64,000 nt of DNA, from assembly GCF_001677335.1 (NCBI RefSeq), contig NZ_LZYB01000002.1:186001-250000 (forward strand), given 5' to 3'. Both the position numbers and the translations under genes were made by a program. This document shows, piece after piece, positions 54,426 to 63,480 of the stretch. The notes beneath the pieces were generated by a model. The model worked only from the letters and a program-made list of their open reading frames with translations. It made no database searches and was not told the origin of the DNA. The stretch comes from Erythrobacter dokdonensis DSW-74 (GTDB lineage: Bacteria; Pseudomonadota; Alphaproteobacteria; Sphingomonadales; Sphingomonadaceae). Positions within the stretch are counted from its first letter, which is position 1, and each line of letters begins with the position of its first letter.

Positions 54426-55381
54426 AAGTCGTAGATCAGCGTCACGCGGCTCAGCGTGTCGGTCTGCACCGCGCCCGGAGGCGGGTTGCTGTCATACTCG
54501 ATCTGGTAGGAAAAGCGGGCCGACAGCTTGCTACTGATCGTGGCGTTGAGCCCGGTCACGAAATCAAGCGAGGTGTTGCGCGAATCGATGATCGCCACCG
54601 CCGATCCGCCGGTTTCCGCGACGGCATTGGTATCCTGCGTCAACTTCAGCCGGTCGGTGATGTTCCAGTCGAAATCGACCCCGATCAGCCCCGCGATCCG
54701 GCTTTCGCTGCGCCCGTCGACGAATTCGGTCACCCGGTAGGCCGGACCCGCCTTCACCGAAAGCTGGATGTCGTCGCGTTTGAGTGCCTGGTAACCGAGC
54801 CCGCCCGAGATGGCATAACGCCCCGAGAAGCCCTGGAACCGGTCGCGCTCATACTGCGCCAGAGCATAGGCATAGAAGCGCTCGGAGATCTTCACATTGG
54901 GCTCGTAGCGAGCGAGGAACTGCTCGCGCGTGGTGACCCCGTTGGCGCGCTGGTAATCGACCCGACCGGTCAGATTGTGCCGCCAGTCGATCCCCTGCCG
55001 GTTGACGGTCAGGCCAGCAGTGATCCCGGTATTGGAGGAATTGCCGGTCGCCCGGAAAGCCCCGAATTCGCCCTTTCCCGACCAGTTTTCGAACAGGCTG
55101 GCGGTCCGGATCGCTTCCTCCTTGGCGGCGGCTTCGGCGGCCTTGGCTTCGGCCAACTGTGTCTCGAAGCCGGTCAGGATCGCGTCGATCTCTGCCGTAT
55201 CGTCAGGATTGGTCTGCTTGGCGAGGTCGACGACTGTGCGCACCGTGGTCTCGTCGCCGGTGGCGATGGCCGCGTCGATCATCGCGCGCACGGGTTCAGG
55301 CAGTGCAGCGCGGGCAGGGAAGGGAGCGGCCAAGGTGCAGCCAAGCGCAATGGCGCCCATGACTGGGAAAGATGGTTTCAT
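54422..55381 (-). CDS. DUF481-family outer-membrane protein (YdiY-like)
   Basis: A 319-residue exported protein. Signal peptide PVMGAIALGCTLAAPFPARA, then a helical charged region (residues 30-95, AEAKAAEAAAKEEAIRTASL) and a DUF481 beta-barrel (WSGKGEFGAFRATGNSSNTG, ending LSRVTLIYDF). E. coli YdiY is induced by acid; the role of the family is unknown. Confidence 0.87.
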   Translation of the reverse strand: MKPSFPVMGAIALGCTLAAPFPARAALPEPVRAMIDAAIATGDETTVRTVVDLAKQTNPDDTAEIDAILTGFETQLAEAKAAEAAAKEEAIRTASLFENWSGKGEFGAFRATGNSSNTGITAGLTVNRQGIDWRHNLTGRVDYQRANGVTTREQFLARYEPNVKISERFYAYALAQYERDRFQGFSGRYAISGGLGYQALKRDDIQLSVKAGPAYRVTEFVDGRSESRIAGLIGVDFDWNITDRLKLTQDTNAVAETGGSAVAIIDSRNTSLDFVTGLNATISSKLSARFSYQIEYDSNPPPGAVQTDTLSRVTLIYDF

Positions 55382-55467
55382 GAAGGTTCCCCGGACATCT
55401 GGCGGGGCAATAGGAGGCAGGGGCGCGATTTCGCAACCCCTGCCATGCCTGTTTCAAGCGATCGCGA

Positions 55468-56184
55468 TCAGCGCACCCGTGGGCCACCGAAGGGCAGCGG
55501 CGGAGGCGGGCGGCGCACACCGCGCGGGAGTTGCGCCTGATAGGCACGTCCGCAATGCTCGACGCAGTAAGGGAAGCCCGGGTTCACCGGCTCGCCGCAG
55601 AAGTGGAAATCGGGCTCGCCCGGATGCCCCATCGGCCAGCGGCAGACCTTGTCCGACAGATCGAGCAGGCTGGTCTTGTCGGCGATTTCCGGACTTGGCT
55701 TGGCAGGCACAAGGCGGCGCGGAGGTGCCGGCGGAATCGGGGCCTGCTGGTCGCCGGGGCCTTGCCGGAGGAAGCCGCCGGGGCCAACCGAGACGATCTT
55801 GGGCAGATCGGGCGCCGGATTCGGGACCGGCTGCGATGGTGTTGACGAAGCACCGCCGCCGCTTGCCGCAGGGCTGGCCTGCGCCGGCGCGGGCCGCGCT
55901 GCCGGGCGTTCGGCGGCAGCGGGCGCGGTGCCGCGTCCGCCCGACTCGGATCGCGCTTCGGTGGCGGGCTTGGGCGCGGGTGTGACCGATTTCTTGGGCG
56001 CAGCCGCTTTCTTCTTTTCGTTCGCCTTCACCGGTGAGGGGCGCGCCTTTAGGCCGAGCCGGTGCGCCTTGCCGATCACCGCATTGCGACTGACCCCGCC
56101 GAGTTCGGCAGCGATTTCGCTGGCGGTGGCACCGCCTTCCCACATTTTCCTGAGCGTCGCGATGCGCTCGTCCGTCCAGCTCAT
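55468..56184 (-). CDS. gcrA: Cell-cycle regulator GcrA
   Basis: A 238-residue sigma-70 cofactor that in Caulobacter activates genes at CcrM-methylated GANTC sites. The DNA-binding N-terminus MSWTDERIATLRKMWEGGAT and SEIAAELGGVSRNAVIGKAH is diagnostic. A long Pro/Ala-rich linker leads to the C-terminal sigma-interacting domain with CRWPMGHPGEPDFHFCGEPV. The linker is longer than in Caulobacter. Confidence 0.95.
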   Translation of the reverse strand: MSWTDERIATLRKMWEGGATASEIAAELGGVSRNAVIGKAHRLGLKARPSPVKANEKKKAAAPKKSVTPAPKPATEARSESGGRGTAPAAAERPAARPAPAQASPAASGGGASSTPSQPVPNPAPDLPKIVSVGPGGFLRQGPGDQQAPIPPAPPRRLVPAKPSPEIADKTSLLDLSDKVCRWPMGHPGEPDFHFCGEPVNPGFPYCVEHCGRAYQAQLPRGVRRPPPPLPFGGPRVR

Positions 56185-56280
56185 AAACTCTTACCTGTTC
56201 CTGTATCCGGCATCCTTGCCGTTGTTCCGATGCCGGGCCACGCTTGTCACGAGGACCCTGACGGCCTAGGCGCTTGCCTC

Positions 56281-57183
56281 ATGGCCGATCCTGCTTCAGC
56301 GACTTCGAATGGCAACCGCGCCCCCGTGACGCAAAACACGGCCCGTGACAAGACCGGCACGAGCGCCGGGTTTGCCCCGCGCGGTGTTCCGGTGATTACC
56401 GGAGTCAATCGCGTCGGCCTTTTCGCCCTCTATATGAAGGAGGTGCGCCGGTTTCTCAAGGTGCAGACGCAGACGATCTGGGCACCGGCTTTTACCACGC
56501 TTCTGTTCCTGGCGATCTTTACCGTCGCGCTCGGGCGCGAGGGGCGCGAAGTGCTGGGCGTGCCCTTTGCCAGCTTCGTCGCGCCGGGCCTTATCGTTAT
56601 GGGCATGATGCAGAATGCCTTTGCCAATTCCAGCTTCTCGTTGCTGTCGGGGAAGATGCAGGGGACGATCATCGACCTCTTGATGCCCCCGCTGTCGCCC
56701 GGTGAACTCATGACCGGCATCCTCGCTGCCGCAATCACTCGCGCGGTGGCTGTGGGCTGCACGGTCGCCTTGGCGATGGCGCTGTGGCCCGGCGTCTCGT
56801 TGTCGCTGGCGCATGGCTGGGCGATCATATGGTTCGGCCTTATGGGCTCGCTGATGCTGGCGACGCTCGGCCTTGCGACCTCGGTATGGGCCGAGAAATT
56901 CGATCATAACGCCGCGATCACCAACTTCATCATCGCGCCGCTCTCGCTCCTGTCGGGCACCTTCTACGTTATCGAGAACCTCGATCCGGCGTTTCAGTGG
57001 GTGAGCCGAGCCAACCCGTTCTTTTATGTCATTTCGGGCTTTCGCTATGGTTTCCTTGGCCAAAGCGATATCGGTGATGGCGGCGCGGTGCTTGCTGCGG
57101 CCGGCGGCTTGCTGGCGCTCAACGTCGTGCTGGCAGCGGCGGTCTATGCGCTGCTTCGATCGGGCTGGAAGCTCAAGAGCTGA
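56281..57183 (+). CDS. ABC-2-type transporter permease
   Basis: A 300-residue permease with an N-terminal cytoplasmic tail of about 45 residues, the coupling sequence LYMKEVRRFLKVQTQTIWAP, six membrane segments, and PLSLLSGTFYVIENLDPAFQ near the C-terminus, typical of drug/polysaccharide-type ABC-2 permeases. The ATPase partner is not in this neighbourhood. ATG 56281 is preferred to the 219-base upstream extension, which overlaps gcrA's leader. Confidence 0.88.
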   Translation: MADPASATSNGNRAPVTQNTARDKTGTSAGFAPRGVPVITGVNRVGLFALYMKEVRRFLKVQTQTIWAPAFTTLLFLAIFTVALGREGREVLGVPFASFVAPGLIVMGMMQNAFANSSFSLLSGKMQGTIIDLLMPPLSPGELMTGILAAAITRAVAVGCTVALAMALWPGVSLSLAHGWAIIWFGLMGSLMLATLGLATSVWAEKFDHNAAITNFIIAPLSLLSGTFYVIENLDPAFQWVSRANPFFYVISGFRYGFLGQSDIGDGGAVLAAAGGLLALNVVLAAAVYALLRSGWKLKS

Positions 57184-57265
57184 GGCCCCATGGCGAAGCA
57201 GGTCGGGCCGCAGGCCGACAAAGGCATTATGGGTTATCGCAAGCCGGAAGGCCTGCGTATGCCGG

Positions 57266-57646
57266 TCAGTGCGTAAGAGAGCGCCGCATCCGGTAGCGCC
57301 CGTCCTTGAAGCTGTCGAACAGCTGGCGGACGGTTGGATGATCGATCGGCCCGCCTTCCGGATCCGCCAGCAAATTCCCCTGACTGACATAGGCGACGTA
57401 GGATGAATCCTCGTTCTCGGCGAGCAGGTGATAAAAGGGCTGGTCGCGTCGCGGACGGATGTCCTCGGGGATGGACTGGTACCATTCCTCACTGTTGGCG
57501 AAGACCGGGTCGATATCGAACACCACGCCGCGGAATGCGAACAGACGGTGGCGGACAACATCGCCGATGCCGAAGCGGGCGCGGGTCTGGCGCGGGGCAA
57601 TGATGGTGCGTCCCGCCTGGGTGGAGAAGAACTCTGCGCGTTCCAT
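57266..57646 (-). CDS. hspQ: Heat shock protein HspQ
   Basis: A 126-residue protein related to E. coli HspQ (YccV), a hemimethylated-DNA-binding fold that acts as a Lon protease specificity factor. Signature ARFGIGDVVRHRLFAFRGVV is followed by PFYHLLAENEDSSYVAYVSQ and LLADPEGGPIDHP. ATG 57646 is used; a longer frame from 57742 lacks similarity. Confidence 0.93.
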   Translation of the reverse strand: MERAEFFSTQAGRTIIAPRQTRARFGIGDVVRHRLFAFRGVVFDIDPVFANSEEWYQSIPEDIRPRRDQPFYHLLAENEDSSYVAYVSQGNLLADPEGGPIDHPTVRQLFDSFKDGRYRMRRSLTH

Positions 57647-57827
57647 GGCCGCCAATATGGACCTTTGGCGAGGCAAAACAAGCGCCGCCGTGCTGCGGAT
57701 GCGAGATATGCCCGCATTTTGTGGTCCCGCAGGGCTTGGCAAGGTTCAAACCCTGCGCTAACGGGCGCGCTTCCTGTCGCCAGCCGCCACGACCACGCGG
57801 CCTTGCCAGACGCGCGACAGGCCTCGC

Positions 57828-57917
57828 GGAGAGGTGGCAGAGTGGTCGAATGCGCCGCACTCGAAATGCGGTATACGGGTAACCGTATCGAGGGTTCGAA
57901 TCCCTCCCTCTCCGCCA
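57828..57917 (+). tRNA. tRNA-Ser (anticodon CGA)
   Basis: A 90-base class II tRNA: acceptor GGAGAGG with CCTCTCC, anticodon arm CCGCA-CTCGAAA-TGCGG with CGA, a long variable arm (TATACGGGTAACCGTATC), T arm GGGTTCGAATCCC, discriminator G and encoded CCA. It is an isolated tRNA upstream of the M16 gene. Confidence 0.95.
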
Positions 57918-58066
57918 GATTTTCGGTCCTGTTGCCGAAAACCGGTGGTCGCACCGCCTTCCGGTTATTGACGAAGCGGACTTTCTGCTGCCTACAAGCA
58001 TGGCGCTCGTTCCGGCTCTGTCGGGCAATTCGTCAGCGTGCAGATAGCCTCGATAGAAGGATTGAA

Positions 58067-60988
58067 ATGGCAATGCTTTCCTTCCGACACGCAACCGGCG
58101 TGGCCTGTTTCGTCCTTGCTTTTTGCGCGGGTCACGGATCGCTCGGCGCGCAGGACACCGCGAGTGCATCGGCGATGTCCGCGAAAGACACGAATTCACA
58201 AGTCGAGGATCAGGCAGACCTCAGCCGCTCGTCCGGCCTGTTGCCGTACGAATCGTTCCAGCTCGAGAACGGGCTGACCGTGGTCTTCCATGTCGATCGC
58301 TCCGATCCGGTTGTTGCGGTCAATCTCACCGCGCATGTCGGTTCAGCACGGGAGGTGCCGGGCCGGACTGGCTTTGCCCACATGTTCGAACACCTGCTGT
58401 TCCTCGAATCCGAAAATCTCGGCAAGGGCGGCCTTGACCGGCTGAGCGCGCGGATCGGCGGATCGGGTGCCAACGGCTCGACCAGTCGGGATCGCACCAA
58501 TTATCTGCAGACCGTGCCCAACAATGCGCTCGAGAAGATGCTCTGGGCCGAAGCGGACAAGCTGGGCTGGTTCATCAATACGGTGACAGACCCGGTGCTC
58601 GCCAAGGAGAAACAGGTCGTCAAGAACGAGAAGCGGCAGGGTGTCGACAATCGGCCCTACGGCCATCTGTTTTCGGTCCTGCGCAGCAATCTCTATCCCT
58701 CAGATCATCCGTACCATTGGGAAGTCATCGGCAGCCTCGAAGACCTTCAGGCGGCCACTCTGGAAGATGTAAAAACCTTCTACCGCAACTGGTACACGCC
58801 GAACAACGTGACGCTTGTGGTTGCCGGTGACTTCGACACAGCGCAGGCGCGGGCGTGGGTGGAGCGCTATTTCGCCGAAATCCCGCGCGGTCCGGAAATC
58901 GCGCCGCTGGAGCCACGCAGCGCGACGCTCGACACGGTCAAGAGCTTTTATCACGAGGACAATTTCGCCGAGCAGCCGCTGCTCGCGATGATTTGGCCGG
59001 CAGTCCCCGAATATCACCCGGATAGCTATCCTCTGGCGATACTGGCCGCGCTGTTGTCCGACGGCAAGAGCGCGCCGCTCAACCAGGTGCTTATCGACGA
59101 GCAGAAACTGACGGCAGGGGTTGCGGCTTTCACGCCCACCAACGAGCTTGCCGGGGAGTTCCTGCTCAGTGTTACGGCCTTCGAGGATATCGACCTTGAC
59201 CGGGTCGCGGCGGCCATCAAGGCCGGCTTCGCCCGGTTCGAGGAAAACGGCATCAGCGAAGATGCGCTCGGCCGAGCCAAGATCGAGCAGGAAGTCGCGT
59301 TCTATTCCGGGCTCCAGAGCGTACTCGGCAAGAGCGCCAGCCTCGCCCAATATTCGATCTTTGCCGGCGATCCGGGGTTCGTCGACCAGGATCTGGCGAA
59401 TATCCAAGCCGTCACCGCGCAGGACGTGATGCGGGTGTACCGCCAGTACATCAAGGACCGGCCCTTCGTCGCGGCGAGCTTCGTTCCCAAGGGCTCGCCC
59501 GATCTTGCGCTTGCAGGTGCAGTGAAGGCCGATGTCGTCGAAGAGCAGGTTGTGGTCGGCGCCGAGGAGGAGTTCGACGCCAGCATCGCGGCAACCTACG
59601 AACCCACGCCTTCCACCTTCGACCGGAGCATCGAGCCGCCCGCAGGCGCGTCTCCGGTGCTCGCGACCCCAGACATCTGGGAGACGCAGCTGGCGAACGG
59701 CCTGACGGTGCTCGGCATCGAGGACAAGGAAATCCCGCTGGTCGAGTTTACCCTGTCGATCGATGGCGGCCACCTGCTTGATACGCCTGAAAAGAACGGG
59801 GTGGCCAATCTGCTTGGCGAGATGATGACCCGCGGAACGGCCAAGCGGACGCCTGCCGAACTGGAAGAGGCAATCGCCGCGCTCGGCGCCGAAATTGAAG
59901 TTGTCGCCTCAGACGAGGCGATGCTGCTGCGCGGGGAGACGCTGGCGCGCAATTTCGTGCCGGTCATGCAGCTTGTGACCGAAATCCTGCTTGAGCCGCG
60001 GTGGGATGAGAACGAGTTCGCGCTGGCCAAGGCCCTGACGGACAGCCGGATCCTTGCCCAGCAGACGGACCCGACCCAGCTTGCCGATCTGGCGGCGCGG
60101 TACGTGACCTATGGTGCGGATGATATCCGGTCGCGCAGCGCGCTTGGCAGCCGCACCAGCCTTGCCAGCCTTGGCCTCGATGATCTCAAGGCCTTCTACG
60201 CGGCCAACCTCGATCCGCAGATCGCCAGTTTCCGGATCGTCGGCGATGTCCCGCAGGCGGACGTGCTGGCGGCGCTCGCACCGCTGGCTGACGCCTGGCC
60301 GCGCGGCACGGCGCAGCGGCCTGCTGCCCAAAGGCCTGCGGTGCCGGACAGGGCCGGGATCTATTTCTACGATTTGCCGGGCGCGAAACAGTCGGTCTTC
60401 ATGTTCACCCATCCGGCCATGCTACGGACCGACGACGATTATTATCCCGCGACGGTGGCAAACTATCGGCTGGGAGGCGGCGGGTTTGCCTCGCGTCTCA
60501 CGCAGGAGCTTCGTGAAGGCAAGGGCTACACCTATGGCATCTTCTCCGCCTTCAATTCCACCGCGCGCGAGGGCCGGTTCGACTTGTTCAGCCAGGTCCG
60601 CTCTAATGTGACGCTGGAGGCGACCGAACTGGTGCGCGACATCCTGCTCGACTACGCCGGGACCTTCACGACCGAAGACCTTGCCGTGACGAAGAGCTTC
60701 TTCATCAATTCCAAGGCGCGGCAGTTTGAATCCTTCCGGGCCAAGCTCGGCATTCTTGCCGATGTCGATCTCTACGATCTGCCCTATGATTATGTCGCAA
60801 GGGAGAACGAGATCGTCGAGGCGATCACGGTCGACGAGATCAGGCAGTTGGCGCAGACTTATATTCTGCCCGAGCGGATGAATTATGTGATCGTCGGCGA
60901 TGCCGAAACGCAGCTTGGACGGCTTTCGGTGCTGGGGCTTGGCGAGCCGGTTGTCCTGAACGAGGCAGTCGACCGGCTCATCCGGTGA
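58067..60988 (+). CDS. Secreted two-domain M16-family zinc peptidase
   Basis: A 973-residue exported protein. Signal peptide AMLSFRHATGVACFVLAFCA. The first M16 unit has the inverted zinc motif HMFEH at residues 105-109 and the distal Glu in VVKNEKRQG. The second unit (from about residue 545) has the fold but no HxxEH (FTLSIDGGHLLDTPEKNGVA), as usual for the non-catalytic half of pitrilysin-type clamshell enzymes. Probably degrades peptides in the periplasm. ATG 58067 with AGAAGGA seven bases upstream is chosen; the open frame back to 57428 crosses a tRNA gene. Confidence 0.92.
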   Translation: MAMLSFRHATGVACFVLAFCAGHGSLGAQDTASASAMSAKDTNSQVEDQADLSRSSGLLPYESFQLENGLTVVFHVDRSDPVVAVNLTAHVGSAREVPGRTGFAHMFEHLLFLESENLGKGGLDRLSARIGGSGANGSTSRDRTNYLQTVPNNALEKMLWAEADKLGWFINTVTDPVLAKEKQVVKNEKRQGVDNRPYGHLFSVLRSNLYPSDHPYHWEVIGSLEDLQAATLEDVKTFYRNWYTPNNVTLVVAGDFDTAQARAWVERYFAEIPRGPEIAPLEPRSATLDTVKSFYHEDNFAEQPLLAMIWPAVPEYHPDSYPLAILAALLSDGKSAPLNQVLIDEQKLTAGVAAFTPTNELAGEFLLSVTAFEDIDLDRVAAAIKAGFARFEENGISEDALGRAKIEQEVAFYSGLQSVLGKSASLAQYSIFAGDPGFVDQDLANIQAVTAQDVMRVYRQYIKDRPFVAASFVPKGSPDLALAGAVKADVVEEQVVVGAEEEFDASIAATYEPTPSTFDRSIEPPAGASPVLATPDIWETQLANGLTVLGIEDKEIPLVEFTLSIDGGHLLDTPEKNGVANLLGEMMTRGTAKRTPAELEEAIAALGAEIEVVASDEAMLLRGETLARNFVPVMQLVTEILLEPRWDENEFALAKALTDSRILAQQTDPTQLADLAARYVTYGADDIRSRSALGSRTSLASLGLDDLKAFYAANLDPQIASFRIVGDVPQADVLAALAPLADAWPRGTAQRPAAQRPAVPDRAGIYFYDLPGAKQSVFMFTHPAMLRTDDDYYPATVANYRLGGGGFASRLTQELREGKGYTYGIFSAFNSTAREGRFDLFSQVRSNVTLEATELVRDILLDYAGTFTTEDLAVTKSFFINSKARQFESFRAKLGILADVDLYDLPYDYVARENEIVEAITVDEIRQLAQTYILPERMNYVIVGDAETQLGRLSVLGLGEPVVLNEAVDRLIR

Positions 60989-61063
60989 TGGGCCATCTTG
61001 GCTGACGCCGCCCGTCTGGGATCACGGGCAGCGCAGCTCATCGTCATACGCCCCGGGGCGATG

Positions 61064-63346
61064 CTACTGCGCGATGCGTTTCGGCTTGCCGATCCTTTGC
61101 GCCGCAATTTCTTCACGCGAGAAGGGCAGGCGATGCCATTCCTTGCGCGAATAAAGGCGCGTCTGGTCGACGAAATGCGGCGAGGCCGGGTCGGTCGATT
61201 GCGAGTAGGACAGGATCGCGTCGGCCACCGGGCCGGTCTGGTCGAAGCCGACGATCTGGATGTAGCTTGTGCCGTGGACAGGAACAAGGCCGCCCGCGGG
61301 CGAGGGGCGCGCGTCCTGATAGTTGAGCACACCCGCCGTGCCCGGGCCGCCATGGATCGGAATCGCCTCGCTACTGGCAGTCCAGCGTTGAACGTGACCC
61401 CACGGAGCATCGAGCGCGATGCCCGCCTTGTCGAGATCGGCGACCGTCTCGGCCAGCGTGGCGAGCAGCCTTTCGCCCTTTGCGCCCGCGGTGGCGAGAT
61501 CACGCGGGGTATTGACCGGATCGGCCGGATCAAACTGCACCGCCCACAGATCATTGCGCGACCCGGCCTTGGCCCAGAAGGCACGGAACAGTGCCGCGCC
61601 GCGGCTCGACAGCTCGTAGCGGCGATCCCAGCCCGCCAGCGCCGCGCAGCCGCGCGCAAGGTTCGCCTCCTCGTCCGTCGCGCTTTCGCACAGCGCCAGC
61701 AGCGGTGTCACGACCATGTCCGCGGCCAGGCTTTTGTTGGCAAAGGCCATCGCCTTCGCGCGGGCGTGATCGATCTTGCCCGCTGCCAGAAGCGCTTCGG
61801 TTTCGGTGAAGTTCGAGCGGCTGCGCAATGTCAGAGCGCTGGCATGCTTGCCCAGCACCGGCGAGAGCGCGGGGTGAGGCAGGCGCGGATTGCTGAGCCA
61901 GTAACTATCGTTCGAGTTGGTGAGATAGCTGCGCACGATGGTCGCGGCCTGTTCAGTAGCGGGCATCAGGCCGGGGACGGATGTGCCCTCGGCGATCTCC
62001 CAATCGCAATCCGACCGCGTACCGTCGAGCAAGGTTGCAAGCGAGGCGAACAGCGGCGAGAGCGGCGTCGAGCAGGCGGCAATCTTGGTCGCCGAAACGT
62101 TGGGAACCGCGGTCACATCGGCATGGAGGGCATCGCCGAAGCGGTCGGAAGCGATAGTGTTGACCCAAGGGATGCCCAGAGTTTCGCTTACCGCAGCCTT
62201 GACTTCGGTAACATTGCCGGCCTTGCCGATCCGCAGCCAAGTTTCGATCGCGCGTTGGTTGCCGCGATTGGCATCCTTGACCGCATAGGCGCTCGTCGCG
62301 CTCCAGATCACGCCCGAATCCGGAGCGACAAAGACCGGGCCAAAGCGGGTGGTGTAGAGTGTGCGGGTGACTTCTGGCGTGCCCTCGGGCATCGGCACGG
62401 TGATGGTGCGCGGTTCCATTGCCACGCTTTTCCCGTCGAGCATGTAGCGGGTCGGATCGTTCGGATCGAGCGCCAGCGCGTGGAGCGTGAAATGGCGTGC
62501 GGCGGTGACAGTGTGAGTCCAGGCGACATCCTTGTTGAAGCCTAGTGTCGGTATCGGGGTGCCGGCGATGCCCACCCCCATGACATCATAGCCTTCCGGA
62601 CCGGTGACATGCAGCTGCCAGAAGCGGCTCGGGCCGTTCCACGGAAAATGCGGATTGCCGATCAGTAGGCCGCGCCCGTCTGCCGTGGTGTCGCCCCCGA
62701 AGGCCCAGCCGTTGCTGCCAATTCCCAGCTCGCCGGGGCGGGGCAGGGCCATAGCCACCTTCGCCTGTTTGGTGCCGGGAGGCGTTGCACCGGCGATGCC
62801 CGGCGCCAGCGCCAACGAGCTTGCCAGCAGCATCTGCTTTTCGGTCAGGCGCAGCACGTCATCGAGTGTGATCGGGCGCACCCATGACTTGCCGCGACAC
62901 TTTGCGGGAATGCCCTTGGTCCCTGCCTCCTTCAGGAAGCGGTTGTAGCCCGCGACATAACCTTCGGCGAGCCCGCGTGCCTCGCGGCTTTGCGTCTTCA
63001 GGCCTTCGCGCAGTGCGGGCAAATCGATTGCAGCGCGGAAGAACACGTCGGAGGCCAGATTGTCGACCTCCTGAAAGCCGAGCACAGCCTTGGCTCCCGG
63101 CCCGAAATGACGGGAACGCTCGCCTGCCACGGTGGCGAATTCCTCGGCCAGCATGCACAGGTTGTCCTCGGCATAGGCATAGGCCACGCCGTATCCGACG
63201 CCCGCCCATGTATCGGCCTCGATATGCGGGATACCGTAGGTGGTCCGGGTAATGGTCGCCTCGAAGCGGCTGCGCGCTTCGGCTTCGTTCGCCGGGGCCA
63301 GCGCAATCGCGGCCAGACAACCAGCCACGAGTGTCATGCGTTTCAT
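61064..63346 (-). CDS. Penicillin/AHL acylase-family Ntn hydrolase (S45)
   Basis: A 760-residue exported precursor. Signal peptide MKRMTLVAGCLAAIALAP, then an alpha chain (FEATITRTTYGIPHIEADTW) and the autoproteolytic site GIGSNGWAFGGD, where Ser would become the N-terminal nucleophile of the beta chain. GLLIGNPHFPWNGPSRFWQL right after it is typical of aculeacin A/PvdQ acylases, which cut long-chain N-acyl-homoserine lactones. Quorum-signal or lipopeptide deacylation is likely; penicillin specificity is not implied. Start ATG 63346. Confidence 0.88.
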   Translation of the reverse strand: MKRMTLVAGCLAAIALAPANEAEARSRFEATITRTTYGIPHIEADTWAGVGYGVAYAYAEDNLCMLAEEFATVAGERSRHFGPGAKAVLGFQEVDNLASDVFFRAAIDLPALREGLKTQSREARGLAEGYVAGYNRFLKEAGTKGIPAKCRGKSWVRPITLDDVLRLTEKQMLLASSLALAPGIAGATPPGTKQAKVAMALPRPGELGIGSNGWAFGGDTTADGRGLLIGNPHFPWNGPSRFWQLHVTGPEGYDVMGVGIAGTPIPTLGFNKDVAWTHTVTAARHFTLHALALDPNDPTRYMLDGKSVAMEPRTITVPMPEGTPEVTRTLYTTRFGPVFVAPDSGVIWSATSAYAVKDANRGNQRAIETWLRIGKAGNVTEVKAAVSETLGIPWVNTIASDRFGDALHADVTAVPNVSATKIAACSTPLSPLFASLATLLDGTRSDCDWEIAEGTSVPGLMPATEQAATIVRSYLTNSNDSYWLSNPRLPHPALSPVLGKHASALTLRSRSNFTETEALLAAGKIDHARAKAMAFANKSLAADMVVTPLLALCESATDEEANLARGCAALAGWDRRYELSSRGAALFRAFWAKAGSRNDLWAVQFDPADPVNTPRDLATAGAKGERLLATLAETVADLDKAGIALDAPWGHVQRWTASSEAIPIHGGPGTAGVLNYQDARPSPAGGLVPVHGTSYIQIVGFDQTGPVADAILSYSQSTDPASPHFVDQTRLYSRKEWHRLPFSREEIAAQRIGKPKRIAQ

Positions 63347-63416
63347 GCTCGTCCCTCTCCTCGCGAATCCTCTCGGCAGGAGGCTATGGGAAACCGCGCG
63401 GTAAGGCAAAGAGACA

Positions 63417-63453
63417 AGAAAAAGGGGCGCCCGGCGCAGTGCCGGACGCCCCA
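63417..63453 (-). terminator. Intrinsic terminator after the outer-membrane protein gene
   Basis: On the minus strand GGGGCGTCCGGC and GCCGGGCGCCCC form a 12-bp stem with one mismatch and loop ACTGC, followed by TTTTTC. It lies 28 bp past the stop of the gene at 63481, in the right orientation. Confidence 0.88.
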
Positions 63454-63480
63454 GGCGTGTGCCTCAAATCCCGCAGGGGA

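Noticed and set aside
56062..56280. Longer start for the ABC-2 permease
   Set aside because: The extra codons run antisense over the gcrA start and lack similarity to permease N-termini; ATG 56281 is adequate.
57428..58066. N-terminal extension of the M16 peptidase
   Set aside because: The open frame passes antisense over hspQ and through tRNA-Ser; the signal peptide and ribosome site place the start at 58067.
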